DNA from: BRH-c54 sp965284565
Lineage (GTDB): Bacteria > Bacteroidota > Bacteroidia > Flavobacteriales_E > Vicingaceae
Assembly (NCBI GenBank): GCA_965284565.1
Contig: OZ260100.1
Location: forward strand, 2,976,001-3,040,000
Direction: 5' to 3'
DNA: 64,000 nt
Each line of letters begins with the position of its first letter. Position 1 is the stretch's first letter. The translations under genes and the position numbers were made by a program. A model generated the notes under the pieces. That model was not told where the DNA came from. It searched no databases and worked only from the letters and a program-made list of their open reading frames with translations. Of the stretch, positions 8,816 through 18,283 are shown piece after piece.

Positions 8816-10669
8816 TTAATATACCCTAACCAATTCTAAGTTTTGGTAATGAATTAAAAATGAAGATTGGTTTTCAAAACCACTTTCTATACCAGTTTTT
8901 CTAAAGTTAAAATTCATCGAAATACCATTGTGATTGTAAGAGTTGGTAATAACAGGATTAATAATAGTACCATAATTCATTAAACAAGTTCCAAAATAAT
9001 ACGCCATATCAAAACCCAGTAAACTAACGGTAGACGGATAGAACTCTCTTTCCACAACAAACTTATTGATAACATTTGCTGTAGTAGAATCATCATAATT
9101 TATATAACTATGAACAGGCAAGTAAACATTTAGTAAATCAAATGAGGTTAATTCTATGTTTTCGTAAGTTAACCACTCTTCTAGCCCTATAAATGTTACT
9201 GTGTAATCTTCATACTCTCTTCTATTTAAGGTAGATGTTAAATAACTAAACAAGTCGGTAATGTAAGCCTGTTTTGAACTAGGCACAAAAATCACATTGT
9301 TTTTTGTAGGAGATAATTTGGCAACTAAATCAGCAAAATTTCTATCAATTTTCAATTTATTAATAGGTGTAAAAGTTAAGGTATCTATAGTGTTTAATAG
9401 CATTTTGTTTTTATAAGCTTTATTTAATGGATCTATCAATGATTTTTCAGGAGAATTAGCATGTTCTAAAGCAATAATATTAGCCGTTTTAAAACTATCT
9501 ACTAAAAGCGTGGAAATACATTCAACAACATTTGCTTGCGATGGTATTGCTTTAAAAGCCATTTCGTTACCTAAAAGTAGTTTGTTGGGTTGTTTTACAG
9601 GACTAACGACTGGTATATGATTGCGTTTTCCGTACTGAGCAATCACCTCGTAATTAGACTGGTATAAAGGACCAATTATCAAATCTAGCGGTTTACTTTC
9701 TATTTCTTTTAATAATTTATGAATACGAAGTGAATCATCTCCATTGGTATCAAAAACGAGTACTTCAAAGGTTTTTTCTTTAGTAGATATTGAGTCTAGT
9801 GCAAATAAAAATCCATTATAAAACTCTATGGCAAACCTAGATTTTGGATAAACATTTTTATCTTGTAAAGCACTTAGGTTTTCTGTTATTTCCTTATTCT
9901 GATCTATATAAAAAGGGAGCATTAAAGCAATGGTAAAGTGATTTTTTTCAGTTGAATCGAAAGCTTGTTGAAGGATTTCTAGTAAAGAAGCACTTAATGT
10001 ATCTTTATGTAACTGAAATTGTCCTATTCTATTTTGTTTTATTGGAATAAATATTTTTTCATTTTCTTTTAATCCTTCAGTTAATCCATTGTTAATAATT
10101 TTAATAGAATCTACTGTTACTTCATAAAGTTTACTAAGCGAATACAAAGTCTCCCCTTTTTTAACCTGATGTATTTTCCACCCTGAAGGTTTGATTAAAG
10201 TAACACTGTCTTTTTTACCTTTTTCTTGCTTAATTTGCTTTACAGGAATGTTTATCAGTTGTCCTTCATCAATTTTTTCTTCCATATCCGGATTAGCAGC
10301 AATAATTTCTTTAACGCTTACATTGTAAATTTTTGCAATAGAATACAAAGTTTGTTTTGCTAATACTTTATGTTGAATAAGGTTTCCATTAGGAAAACCA
10401 ACCTCTTCTTGATGTTTATTTACTGGGATAAATATTTTTTCGCCTATACTTAATCCATCATTAACACCCGGGTTTTCTGATTTAATAACATCAATAGGAA
10501 CTTCGTATTTTTTATGAATAGCATACAAAGATTCACCTTTACTCACCACATGAATATAATATTCCTTTCCTTTTATTTTATGGATTTCTAATGAATCTGT
10601 TTGTTGAGCAACTAAGCTAGTTGTCAACAACAAAACTATTCCAAGTGATATAACGATGTATTTTTTCAA
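8816..10669 (-). CDS. Periplasmic protein with three LysM repeats and a type I binding-protein fold
   Basis: 617 residues with a signal peptide (MKKYIVISLGIVLLLTTSLVAQQ). Three LysM peptidoglycan-binding repeats follow: about 36-82 (VVSKGESLYAIHKKYEV), 100-145 (KQTLYSIAKIYNVS) and 165-210 (VKKGETLYSLSKLYEV). From about residue 240 to the end is a domain like the periplasmic ligand-binding proteins of amino-acid ABC transporters (IALMLPFYIDQNK, FYNGFLFALDSI, LDLIIGPLYQSNYEVIAQYGKRNHIPVVSPV). This combination is common in Bacteroidota. A wall-anchored sensor or cell-envelope factor resembling LpoA-type regulators is possible but unproven. It is 28 bp downstream of guaA on the same strand. Confidence 0.8.
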   Translation of the reverse strand: MKKYIVISLGIVLLLTTSLVAQQTDSLEIHKIKGKEYYIHVVSKGESLYAIHKKYEVPIDVIKSENPGVNDGLSIGEKIFIPVNKHQEEVGFPNGNLIQHKVLAKQTLYSIAKIYNVSVKEIIAANPDMEEKIDEGQLINIPVKQIKQEKGKKDSVTLIKPSGWKIHQVKKGETLYSLSKLYEVTVDSIKIINNGLTEGLKENEKIFIPIKQNRIGQFQLHKDTLSASLLEILQQAFDSTEKNHFTIALMLPFYIDQNKEITENLSALQDKNVYPKSRFAIEFYNGFLFALDSISTKEKTFEVLVFDTNGDDSLRIHKLLKEIESKPLDLIIGPLYQSNYEVIAQYGKRNHIPVVSPVKQPNKLLLGNEMAFKAIPSQANVVECISTLLVDSFKTANIIALEHANSPEKSLIDPLNKAYKNKMLLNTIDTLTFTPINKLKIDRNFADLVAKLSPTKNNVIFVPSSKQAYITDLFSYLTSTLNRREYEDYTVTFIGLEEWLTYENIELTSFDLLNVYLPVHSYINYDDSTTANVINKFVVEREFYPSTVSLLGFDMAYYFGTCLMNYGTIINPVITNSYNHNGISMNFNFRKTGIESGFENQSSFLIHYQNLELVRVY

Positions 10670-10696
10670 TATTCTAAATTATTTGTTGTTGAAATT

Positions 10697-12223
10697 TTAT
10701 TCCCACTCTATTGTTGCAGGGGGTTTAGAGCTGATGTCATATACTACTCTATTTACTCCCTTCACTTTATTAATAATATCGTTTGACACTTTTGCTAAAA
10801 ACTCATAAGGTAAGTGACACCAATCAGCTGTCATACCATCTGTAGATTCTACAGCACGTAAAGCAACTGCTTTTTCGTAAGTTCTTTCATCTCCCATTAC
10901 ACCTACCGATTGTACTGGAAGCAAAATTGCTCCTGCTTGCCAAACATCATTATATAAATTTGCTTTTTTCAAACTTTCTATAAAAATAAAATCCACCTCT
11001 TGCAATAGTTGTACCTTTTCTGGAGTAATATCTCCCAAAATACGAATTGCCAAACCTGGTCCTGGAAAAGGATGCCTGCCCAATAAGCCATCATTCAATC
11101 CTAATGTTTTCCCTACTCTTCTTACTTCATCTTTAAATAATAAACGCAAAGGTTCAACTATTTTTAGCTTCATGTAGTCTGGTAATCCACCAACATTATG
11201 GTGCGATTTTATAGTTTGAGATGCTCCTCCATTTACCGATACCGATTCAATTACATCTGGATAAATGGTTCCTTGAGCCAACCAACTTACATCTGTTATA
11301 GCATGAGCTTCCTCATCAAAAACATCAATAAACACCTTTCCAATCGCTTTTCTTTTTAGTTCTGGATCGGAAATATTGGCTAAAGCATTATAAAATTTAT
11401 CTTTAGCATCAACTCCTTTCACATTCAGTCCTAAGTGCTTGTATTGTTCTAATACACTTTCAAATTCATTTTTACGAAGCAATCCGTTATCTACAAATAT
11501 ACAATATAAATTTTTACCGATAGCCTGATGCAACAATACTGCTGCTACTGTAGAATCTACTCCTCCAGATAAACCAAGGACAACTTTATCGTTACCAATT
11601 TTATTTTTCAAGTCTGCAACTGTTGTATCTACAAAAACATCCGGTGTCCAATCTTGCGAAAAACCACTAATGTTTACTAAGAAATTCTTCAGTAGTTTTG
11701 AACCTTCAGTGGTATGGTAAACTTCAGGGTGAAACTGAATAGCAAAAGTATCCTCTCCATCAAATTCAAAACCTGCATTTTCTACATCTGGCGTGCTTGC
11801 TATAATGGTAGTATTTGGAGGTAATAACTTTATGGTATCTCCATGGCTCATCCATACTTGAGAATTTGAACTAATTCCCTGAGTTAATTTACTTTCGTTA
11901 CTTGTGAAATCTAATTTTGCTCTACCATATTCTCTGGTATCAGAAGGCAACACTTCTCCTCCATTGCTTTGAGCTAAATATTGAGCCCCAAAACAAACTC
12001 CCAACAAAGGTTTTTTCTTTCTAATATTAGATAAGTCTGGTTTAGGAGCATTCTCATCTCTCACCGAAAATGGACTTCCTGACAAGATAACCGCCTTATA
12101 TTCATCTACATTAGGTAAATTGTTAAACGGATGAATTTCACAATAAACATTTAATTCTCTAACTCTACGTGCTATTAGCTGCGTATATTGAGAGCCAAAA
12201 TCAATAATCAATAATTTTTCCAT
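10697..12223 (-). CDS. guaA: GMP synthase (glutamine-hydrolysing)
   Basis: 508 residues, standard length. GuaA converts XMP to GMP using ATP and glutamine-derived ammonia. The class I glutamine amidotransferase domain has the nucleophile C77 in GVCFGA and the H165/E167 pair in FHPEV. The ATP pyrophosphatase domain carries the P-loop SGGVDS at 219-224. The C-terminal dimerisation domain ends in the family signature VYDISSKPPATIEWE. The ATG is preceded by a promoter-like sequence so close that the leader would be only a few bases. Confidence 0.98.
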   Translation of the reverse strand: MEKLLIIDFGSQYTQLIARRVRELNVYCEIHPFNNLPNVDEYKAVILSGSPFSVRDENAPKPDLSNIRKKKPLLGVCFGAQYLAQSNGGEVLPSDTREYGRAKLDFTSNESKLTQGISSNSQVWMSHGDTIKLLPPNTTIIASTPDVENAGFEFDGEDTFAIQFHPEVYHTTEGSKLLKNFLVNISGFSQDWTPDVFVDTTVADLKNKIGNDKVVLGLSGGVDSTVAAVLLHQAIGKNLYCIFVDNGLLRKNEFESVLEQYKHLGLNVKGVDAKDKFYNALANISDPELKRKAIGKVFIDVFDEEAHAITDVSWLAQGTIYPDVIESVSVNGGASQTIKSHHNVGGLPDYMKLKIVEPLRLLFKDEVRRVGKTLGLNDGLLGRHPFPGPGLAIRILGDITPEKVQLLQEVDFIFIESLKKANLYNDVWQAGAILLPVQSVGVMGDERTYEKAVALRAVESTDGMTADWCHLPYEFLAKVSNDIINKVKGVNRVVYDISSKPPATIEWE

Positions 12224-12231
12224 AAGTGGTG

Positions 12232-12261
12232 CAAAGATAATTGATGAAATTGGTTGAACAA
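12232..12261 (-). promoter_or_regulatory. Putative promoter of guaA
   Basis: On the minus strand TTG (12259-12261) is followed after 19 bases by TATCTTTG (12232-12239), matching the Bacteroidota -33/-7 arrangement. The start codon begins 8 bases downstream of the -7 box, so the transcript would be nearly leaderless. Confidence 0.5.
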
Positions 12262-12313
12262 TTATTTTTTTTAGATTTTAAATGGTTTTATCAAGAGTTT
12301 ACAAAGTTAAAAG

Positions 12314-13645
12314 CTACTCCCTCATTTTTTGTTGGTCGTAAAATGCTTTTTTTCTTTGGCGTTTTACTTTTGATAATTTAAATGGAAAAATAATCAAACG
12401 CATTCCTCTATCAGAATTAAAATAATTTCTTGCCCAATTAAAAAATACTACTACTCTATTTCTAAAACCTACTAACGACATTAAGTGAACAAACATCCAC
12501 ACATACCAGGCAAAAGCACCACCGAATTTCATTTTCCCCATTTCTACAACGGCTTTATTTTTTCCTATGGTAGCCATTGCTCCTTTATCATGATACACAA
12601 AAGGTAACATTTCTTTCTTTTGCATAATTCGTTTTAAGTTTTTCCCAATCCATCTGCCTTGCTGAATTGCTACAGGAGCAACCATAGGGTGTCCCTTAGG
12701 ATTTTCTTCAGTAATCATTGCAGCTACATCTCCAATAGCAAAAATATTTTCATATCCTTTTACCTTATTAAATTTATCAACTGCAATTCTGTTTCCTCTT
12801 ACAATACTTTTAGCATCAATACCTTTTATTGGAGCTCCCACTACACCTGCTGTCCATATTAACGTTTTAGCAACAAGATCGTCTTCTGTATTAGTTTGCA
12901 CATAATCACCAAAATAATCTAACACCCTTGTATTAAGTACTACATTTACGCCTAGTTTTTCTAAGTAACACTGGGCTTTTTCTGAAGATGATGGAGAAAG
13001 TGCTGGCAATACCCTATCTGATGACTGTACAAGGTAAATTTGCATCATAGAAAAATCAAGTTCAGGGTAATCTTTGGGTAAAATGTGTGATTTTAGTTCT
13101 CCTAAAGCACCTGCCAACTCAACTCCTGTAGGTCCTGCTCCAGCAATAACAAAATTCATTAATCCTTGTCTTTTTCTTTCATTGGTAATGACTAAAGCTT
13201 TTTCAAAATTTTGGAAAATAAGACTTCTTAAATTCAATGCTTCAGGTATTGATTTCATGGGCATTGAGCTAATGGTAAGTCCTTCATTATTCATAAAGTT
13301 AGTTTGAGAACCTGTCGCTATAATTAAATAATCATAAGCAATTTCATTGATGCTAGAAATAACTAAATTTTCTTCAGGAATAACATCATTTACTTCTGCC
13401 ATCCTAAAATAAAAGTCTTTATATCCCTCAAATATCTTCCTTAAAGGAAAAGCAATAGAATCTGCTTCTAAAGCTGATGTTGCTACTTGATAAAGTAATG
13501 GTTGAAAAGCATGATAGTTATGTTTGTCTAACATCACTATTTGAAACCCTGCGTTTTTAAGACTTTTAGCAATTTCCACCCCTGCAAAACCTCCTCCTAT
13601 AATTACAACCCTTGGTTTGTTAGATGTTGGAATACTTATCTTCAT
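12314..13645 (-). CDS. Type II NADH dehydrogenase (NDH-2 family FAD oxidoreductase)
   Basis: 443 residues. Two Rossmann motifs are present: FAD-binding VVIIGGGFAGVEIA near the N-terminus and NAD-binding IAGAGPTGVELAGALGEL near the middle, followed by the FAD-contacting IFAIGDVAAM. The motif HNYHAFQPLLYQVAT is typical of NDH-2. The C-terminal region is hydrophobic and aromatic (FAWYVWMFVHLMSLVGF), fitting the membrane-bound, non-proton-pumping enzyme that passes electrons from NADH to quinone. It is single, 90 bp upstream of guaA on the same strand, and divergent from the YciI gene. Confidence 0.9.
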   Translation of the reverse strand: MKISIPTSNKPRVVIIGGGFAGVEIAKSLKNAGFQIVMLDKHNYHAFQPLLYQVATSALEADSIAFPLRKIFEGYKDFYFRMAEVNDVIPEENLVISSINEIAYDYLIIATGSQTNFMNNEGLTISSMPMKSIPEALNLRSLIFQNFEKALVITNERKRQGLMNFVIAGAGPTGVELAGALGELKSHILPKDYPELDFSMMQIYLVQSSDRVLPALSPSSSEKAQCYLEKLGVNVVLNTRVLDYFGDYVQTNTEDDLVAKTLIWTAGVVGAPIKGIDAKSIVRGNRIAVDKFNKVKGYENIFAIGDVAAMITEENPKGHPMVAPVAIQQGRWIGKNLKRIMQKKEMLPFVYHDKGAMATIGKNKAVVEMGKMKFGGAFAWYVWMFVHLMSLVGFRNRVVVFFNWARNYFNSDRGMRLIIFPFKLSKVKRQRKKAFYDQQKMRE

Positions 13646-13823
13646 ATCAAACTAACTGTTTTATTATAAATAGATTAAGAATATCAAATATACCAAAATA
13701 TTTACGATTTTTTCTTTACCATTTCAACTTCCATATTCTAATGAGTATTTCTAAATAATAGCTTTTCCTTAATCTGCTCCAATTATTCATTATTTTTGCG
13801 AACTAACAAAATCTTTTAATACT

Positions 13824-14285
13824 TTGAAACATCTAACCCTATTGTGCTTAGTAATAACATTTTCTTGCTTTACTATAAAAGCACAAACAGATTCAACCCA
13901 CTACGATAAAGCATTAGCAGATAGCTTAAAAGCTGATGATTACGGCATGAGAATGTATTATTTTGTAATACTGAAAACTGGGTCAAACACCTCTGATAAC
14001 AAAGAAGAAACAAGTGCTGCCTTTAGAGGACATCTTGACAATATTAATAAATTGGTAAAAGAAGGTAAGTTAATTGTAGCAGGGCCTTTTGGTAAAAATG
14101 AGAAGCAATACAGGGGGCTGTTTATTTTTATTGCAGAAAATAAAGAAGAAGTTGAAAAGTTGTTAAGCACCGATCCTGCTGTGGCTCAATCATTTTTAGA
14201 AGCAGAAATTTATGACTGGTATGGTTCTGCAGCTTTGCCTACTTATTTACCTTATGCTGAAAAAATTAGTAAGAAAAACCCTTAA
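13824..14285 (+). CDS. Secreted YciI-like protein
   Basis: 153 residues from a TTG start, chosen because it begins a good signal peptide (MKHLTLLCLVITFSCFTIKAQ) and a TATTTTTG -7-like box lies at 13791-13798. The mature part is a YciI-like dimeric alpha/beta barrel: FVILKTGSN, then RGHLDNINKLVKEGKLIVAGPFG, GLFIFIAENKEEVEKLLSTDPAV and AEIYDWYGS. YciI relatives are usually cytoplasmic; a signal peptide version is seen in Bacteroidota. Enzymatic role unknown. It ends 4 bp before fmt. Confidence 0.75.
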   Translation: MKHLTLLCLVITFSCFTIKAQTDSTHYDKALADSLKADDYGMRMYYFVILKTGSNTSDNKEETSAAFRGHLDNINKLVKEGKLIVAGPFGKNEKQYRGLFIFIAENKEEVEKLLSTDPAVAQSFLEAEIYDWYGSAALPTYLPYAEKISKKNP

Positions 14286-14289
14286 GTTA

Positions 14290-15246
14290 ATGAATAAAGA
14301 TTTACGAATTGTTTTTATGGGAACGCCCGATTTTGCAGTAGCTTCATTGAGAAGTATTGTAGAGTCTGACTATAATGTAGTAGGGGTAATTACTGCTCCA
14401 GATAAACCTGCGGGAAGAGGCCAGCAACTTTCAAAGTCTGCTGTTAAAATTTATGCCGAAGAGCAAAGTCTTACCTTACTTCAGCCTACTAACCTCAAGG
14501 ATGAACAGTTTCTTAATGAATTAAAAGCATTAAATGCCAATCTTCAAGTGGTTGTTGCTTTCAGAATGCTTCCTGAAGTAGTTTGGAATATGCCTGAATT
14601 AGGAACTTTTAATTTACATGCTTCTCTCCTACCTCATTATAGAGGTGCTGCCCCAATAAATTGGGCTATTATTAACGGAGAAAAAGAAACTGGAGTAAGT
14701 ACTTTTTTCTTACAACATGAAATTGATACTGGAGAAACTATATTTCAAGAAAGAGTAAGTATTAGCGATAATGAAACCGCTGGTGAACTGCATGATAAAT
14801 TAATGGAAGTAGGTGCTAAATTGGTGGTTAAAACACTAAAGGCCATAGCCGGAAATAATATTCAAACTACTCCACAAAATAATAGTAAAGATTTAAAACT
14901 TGCTTATAAAATCTTTAAACCTTTCTGTAAAATAGATTGGACAAAACCTGTAAACGAAATCCATAACCATATTAGAGGACTAAGTCCTTACCCAACTGCT
15001 TTTACACAATTCAAATATCAACCAACAGGTAAGGTAATTAATTGTAAAGTTTTTAAATCTAAAGTTTTAAAAGAAAACCACAAGCTTAAAATTGGTGAGA
15101 TTATTTTCACTAAGAATGAATTGAAAATTGCTGTTAAAGACGGTTTTATTATTATATTAGAATTACAACCTGAAGGCAAAAAAAGAATGGAAACAACCGC
15201 TTTCCTTAATGGAGTTGACATGAATGATTATCTTTTAATCGTTTAA
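14290..15246 (+). CDS. fmt: Methionyl-tRNA formyltransferase
   Basis: 318 residues from ATG 14290; an upstream in-frame start at 14212 would overlap the YciI gene and is rejected because the family begins with the LRIVFMGTPDFA strand. Fmt formylates Met-tRNA(fMet) with 10-formyl-tetrahydrofolate to allow initiation. The catalytic Asn-His-Asp set is visible as N108, H110 and D146, and the loop SLLPHYRGAAPI (112-123) is the family signature. The C-terminal tRNA-binding domain follows from about residue 205. It forms an apparent operon with the YciI gene before and the MFS gene after (10 bp). Confidence 0.98.
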   Translation: MNKDLRIVFMGTPDFAVASLRSIVESDYNVVGVITAPDKPAGRGQQLSKSAVKIYAEEQSLTLLQPTNLKDEQFLNELKALNANLQVVVAFRMLPEVVWNMPELGTFNLHASLLPHYRGAAPINWAIINGEKETGVSTFFLQHEIDTGETIFQERVSISDNETAGELHDKLMEVGAKLVVKTLKAIAGNNIQTTPQNNSKDLKLAYKIFKPFCKIDWTKPVNEIHNHIRGLSPYPTAFTQFKYQPTGKVINCKVFKSKVLKENHKLKIGEIIFTKNELKIAVKDGFIIILELQPEGKKRMETTAFLNGVDMNDYLLIV

Positions 15247-15256
15247 AAAAACATAA

Positions 15257-16498
15257 ATGTTCTCATTCGTAAAACATTATAAACAACTAGAAAAACACAT
15301 TATTCAGTTTATTATAGCTGAATTTTTTCTTCAGCTAATTAATAGTGCTTTTATGGCTATTATGTTAATATACATGGAGAAAGTTGGCTACGAAGATCAT
15401 GAAAGTGCTTCTTTTGTTTCTTTTAGGTTTTTAGGTGTCTTATTATTTGCTTTTCCTTTAGGTTTATTCATCAAAGGTAGAAGGTTAAAACCCATTTTTT
15501 ATATATCCTCTTTCTTAACCCCAGCCCTTGCCCTATTTATAGTTTTTGCGATTTCGCAACAAGCTTCTTTATTGCTTTATACTGTACTATTCTTTTGGGG
15601 TGTAAGTTTTATTGGAATACAAATCTCAGCTATTCCTTATATTTTAAGAAATGCCAAAAAAGAGACGCACACAGCAGCCATCACATTAAGTTACTCCACC
15701 TGGAGTTTAGCAAACATATTTAGTGGAGCATTAATATTTAGCTTAAAAAACATCAATCCAGAATTGTTTGATGAAAAATTAATTTTACAAGTTATCTGTA
15801 CTTTAGGTTTCATAGGCACTTTTTTTATTTTTAAAATAAAGTTTAAAGAAAATATTCCTCAACTTAAAAAGAAAAGAACCAACCTCAAAGAGTTTGATTG
15901 GCTAATTATTTTTAAAGCATTAATTCCAACTATTGTTATAGCTGTTGGTGCCGGACTTACCATACCTTTTATTGGTTTATTTTTCTTTAAAATTCACGGA
16001 TTAGATTCTGACGAATTCGCTATTATTAGTGCTTTTGCTACCTTAATTGTTTTTAGCATGGTGCTTTATGTTCCTCTTATTAAAGATAAGTTAGGTTATA
16101 AATTAGCTGTTCCGCTTACTCAGACCATTGCCATAGTTGCTTTAATTGTATTGGCTTTTACAGAAATTATGTCATTTGAATGGGCAGTTTATATTGCTAT
16201 TACAGCCTACATTGTTAGACAACCTTTAATGAATATGGCTGGTCCTATGACTTCTGATATAGTGATGAACTATGTTGGAGAACGGAATCAAGAAATGATG
16301 AGTGCATTAACTTCTGCTGTTTGGTCGGGTAGTTGGTTTATTAGTTCAATTATTTTTCAGGTATTAAGACAAATAGGACTACAATATGTATATGTATTTC
16401 TTATTACTGCTGCTCTTTACTTTTTTGGTGTTTTTCTATATTACCTATTAATTTTAGATTATGAGAAAAAAATAAAGCTTGGGATAATAAAAGTTTAG
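15257..16498 (+). CDS. MFS transporter
   Basis: 413 residues with about twelve hydrophobic segments in two groups, separated by a charged central loop (FKIKFKENIPQLKKKRTNLKEFDW) near residue 200. This is the plan of the major facilitator superfamily in the inner membrane. The usual loop 2-3 motif is weak (FPLGLFIKGRRLKP). No substrate can be assigned from sequence or neighbours. It starts 10 bp after fmt and its stop is followed closely by the propeller lipoprotein gene. Confidence 0.75.
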   Translation: MFSFVKHYKQLEKHIIQFIIAEFFLQLINSAFMAIMLIYMEKVGYEDHESASFVSFRFLGVLLFAFPLGLFIKGRRLKPIFYISSFLTPALALFIVFAISQQASLLLYTVLFFWGVSFIGIQISAIPYILRNAKKETHTAAITLSYSTWSLANIFSGALIFSLKNINPELFDEKLILQVICTLGFIGTFFIFKIKFKENIPQLKKKRTNLKEFDWLIIFKALIPTIVIAVGAGLTIPFIGLFFFKIHGLDSDEFAIISAFATLIVFSMVLYVPLIKDKLGYKLAVPLTQTIAIVALIVLAFTEIMSFEWAVYIAITAYIVRQPLMNMAGPMTSDIVMNYVGERNQEMMSALTSAVWSGSWFISSIIFQVLRQIGLQYVYVFLITAALYFFGVFLYYLLILDYEKKIKLGIIKV

Positions 16499-16540
16499 TT
16501 GTTTTTTTATACCTTAGCAAACAAATTATTATCTATTGAT

Positions 16541-17542
16541 TTGAAAAATAGCTTTATATATCTTATTTTTTCTATTTTACTCTTGTTGTTTGCTTGTAAC
16601 AAAGAAGCCAACAAAATTACCCCAACCCCAGAACCCACTCCTACTCCTGATATTTTCTCTTCAATTTATCAAACTTCAAATTCAGGAATTGCCGATAACT
16701 TTATTAATGACATTGAAATACTTGGGAACATCGTAAAAATAGCTACTAACAATGGTCTTTCTATTTTTGATGGAAATAATTGGTTGGTATTGAATACAAC
16801 AAACGCAGGATTACCAAGTAATAAAATTAATTGTGTACAATCTAATGGCACAACTACTTGGATAGGAACAGATAATGGTTTAGTGAATTATACCAACGGA
16901 ATAACAACCATCTATAATACAAGCAACTCTCCATTACCTGCTAATAAAATAAGAGCTTTACCACTAAGTATTAGTGGTAAATTGTGGATAGGTACTTTTT
17001 CAGGTGGCGGATTAGCTTCTTTTGATGGAAGTAATTGGCAAGTTTTCACTCCTTCCAACTCTGATTTGCCAAATAACTCTGTTTCTGTTATTAAAGAAAA
17101 TACCAATGGTGATTTATGGGTAGGAACAGGCTCGGGTATTTCTGTTTTTGATGGAAGTAATTTCACTAACTATAATCCTGGGAACTCAGATTTGCCTAAT
17201 CCCTTTGTATTTGACATTGCTTTTAACAATAATGTTGTATGGATAGCCAGCAATGGTGGTTTAACAAAAATTGATGGAAGCAACTGGCAAACTTACAGTA
17301 TGCAAAACTCAGGTTTGCCTTTAAACTTACTCCATTCAATTGCAATAAAATCTTCTACAGAAATATTTTTAGGTATGTCGGGACAAGGAATTGCTAGTTT
17401 TAATCCAACAACTAATAATTGGACACATTTCAATTTTTCTAATTCAAACCTGCCAAATAATTATGTAAACAAAATTGATGTAGATTTTTCAAATAAAATT
17501 TGGATAGCTACAGAAAATGGTATTGCAGTAAAAAATAATTAA
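16541..17542 (+). CDS. Two-component-regulator-type beta-propeller lipoprotein
   Basis: 333 residues from TTG 16541, preferred over the TTG at 16499 because it directly begins a lipoprotein signal (MKNSFIYLIFSILLLLFAC, Cys as likely lipidation site). A Pro/Thr linker (TPTPEPTPTPD) follows. The rest is a series of repeats of about 40 residues of the form LWIGT..GLASFDGSNWQVFTPSNSDLPNNSV, the Reg_prop repeat found in the sensor part of hybrid two-component systems, here without kinase or receiver. It is likely a propeller domain tethered to a membrane facing the periplasm or surface. Ligand unknown. Confidence 0.75.
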   Translation: MKNSFIYLIFSILLLLFACNKEANKITPTPEPTPTPDIFSSIYQTSNSGIADNFINDIEILGNIVKIATNNGLSIFDGNNWLVLNTTNAGLPSNKINCVQSNGTTTWIGTDNGLVNYTNGITTIYNTSNSPLPANKIRALPLSISGKLWIGTFSGGGLASFDGSNWQVFTPSNSDLPNNSVSVIKENTNGDLWVGTGSGISVFDGSNFTNYNPGNSDLPNPFVFDIAFNNNVVWIASNGGLTKIDGSNWQTYSMQNSGLPLNLLHSIAIKSSTEIFLGMSGQGIASFNPTTNNWTHFNFSNSNLPNNYVNKIDVDFSNKIWIATENGIAVKNN

Positions 17543-17559
17543 ATGTATATTAATTACTT

Positions 17560-18165
17560 TTATAATACTGAATTTACTAAACATTTATTATTTTCCCATT
17601 TTCCAATTAAAGTTTCTTTTGGAATAATTTCGCCTTCACAAGTTAAAAATTCGCCTTGAGCATTTATTTTTATAATTTTACAATCTCCATTTAAAACAGC
17701 ATTTATTACCACATTTTTAGTTGTTTCTAATGAGGTATTTTTTCCAATTTTAATACCTACATCATTATTAAAAAAATCCATATCAGAACTAATTTTATCA
17801 GGAATAGCTCCATCTTCATACTTGCCTTTTTTAAATGCTTTATAATTACCTTTTTCATGAGCTTTTCCTAATCTTTTAGCTCTTTTGTGTCCAATTTCTT
17901 GTGTTAAACGTGCCATCCAATAAGCATGTCTAAATGCATCAATTTGCCCTCCATTCCCATCGCCTTTCAAAATAGTATCTTTTTTTAATTGACTCACTAT
18001 TTTTTTAGTTTCTATGGTTACTTTTTTTGCTTTTTTTAATGCAAAAGGATGTGTAACTGCCCACCACTTTTCTGGACAACTCACCTCTTTAGCAATAATT
18101 TTGCTATTTTGAGCTACTGAAAATGAAGCAACTAAAAAAAATATCAAAAAAAATACAGTTTTCAT
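17560..18165 (-). CDS. Secreted DUF6973-like protein
   Basis: 201 residues with signal peptide MKTVFFLIFFLVASFSVAQ. The core GDGNGGQIDAFRHAYWMARLTQEIG with later AKRLGKAHEKGN and a Asp/Asn-rich stretch (SSDMDFFNNDVGIKIG) matches the DUF6973 pattern: a helical domain with a conserved DAFRHAYW motif. The domain also occurs in secreted and wall-associated proteins of other phyla; no enzymatic activity is established to my knowledge. The mature protein is lysine-rich with three cysteines. It is convergent with the propeller lipoprotein gene and divergent from the E2 gene. Confidence 0.6.
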   Translation of the reverse strand: MKTVFFLIFFLVASFSVAQNSKIIAKEVSCPEKWWAVTHPFALKKAKKVTIETKKIVSQLKKDTILKGDGNGGQIDAFRHAYWMARLTQEIGHKRAKRLGKAHEKGNYKAFKKGKYEDGAIPDKISSDMDFFNNDVGIKIGKNTSLETTKNVVINAVLNGDCKIIKINAQGEFLTCEGEIIPKETLIGKWENNKCLVNSVL

Positions 18166-18283
18166 AACACTAAAACTAACAAATTGTGCAAAAGTTTAGA
18201 GCCAAAATACTTAAAATTTAGCTTAAAAAAATAGAATTTTTACGCTACATTTGTGCTTCATTAAATTTAAACAGTTAATAAAA

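Noticed and set aside
14212..14289. Upstream start for fmt
   Set aside because: It overlaps the YciI-like gene and adds 26 residues with no match to the Fmt N-terminus.
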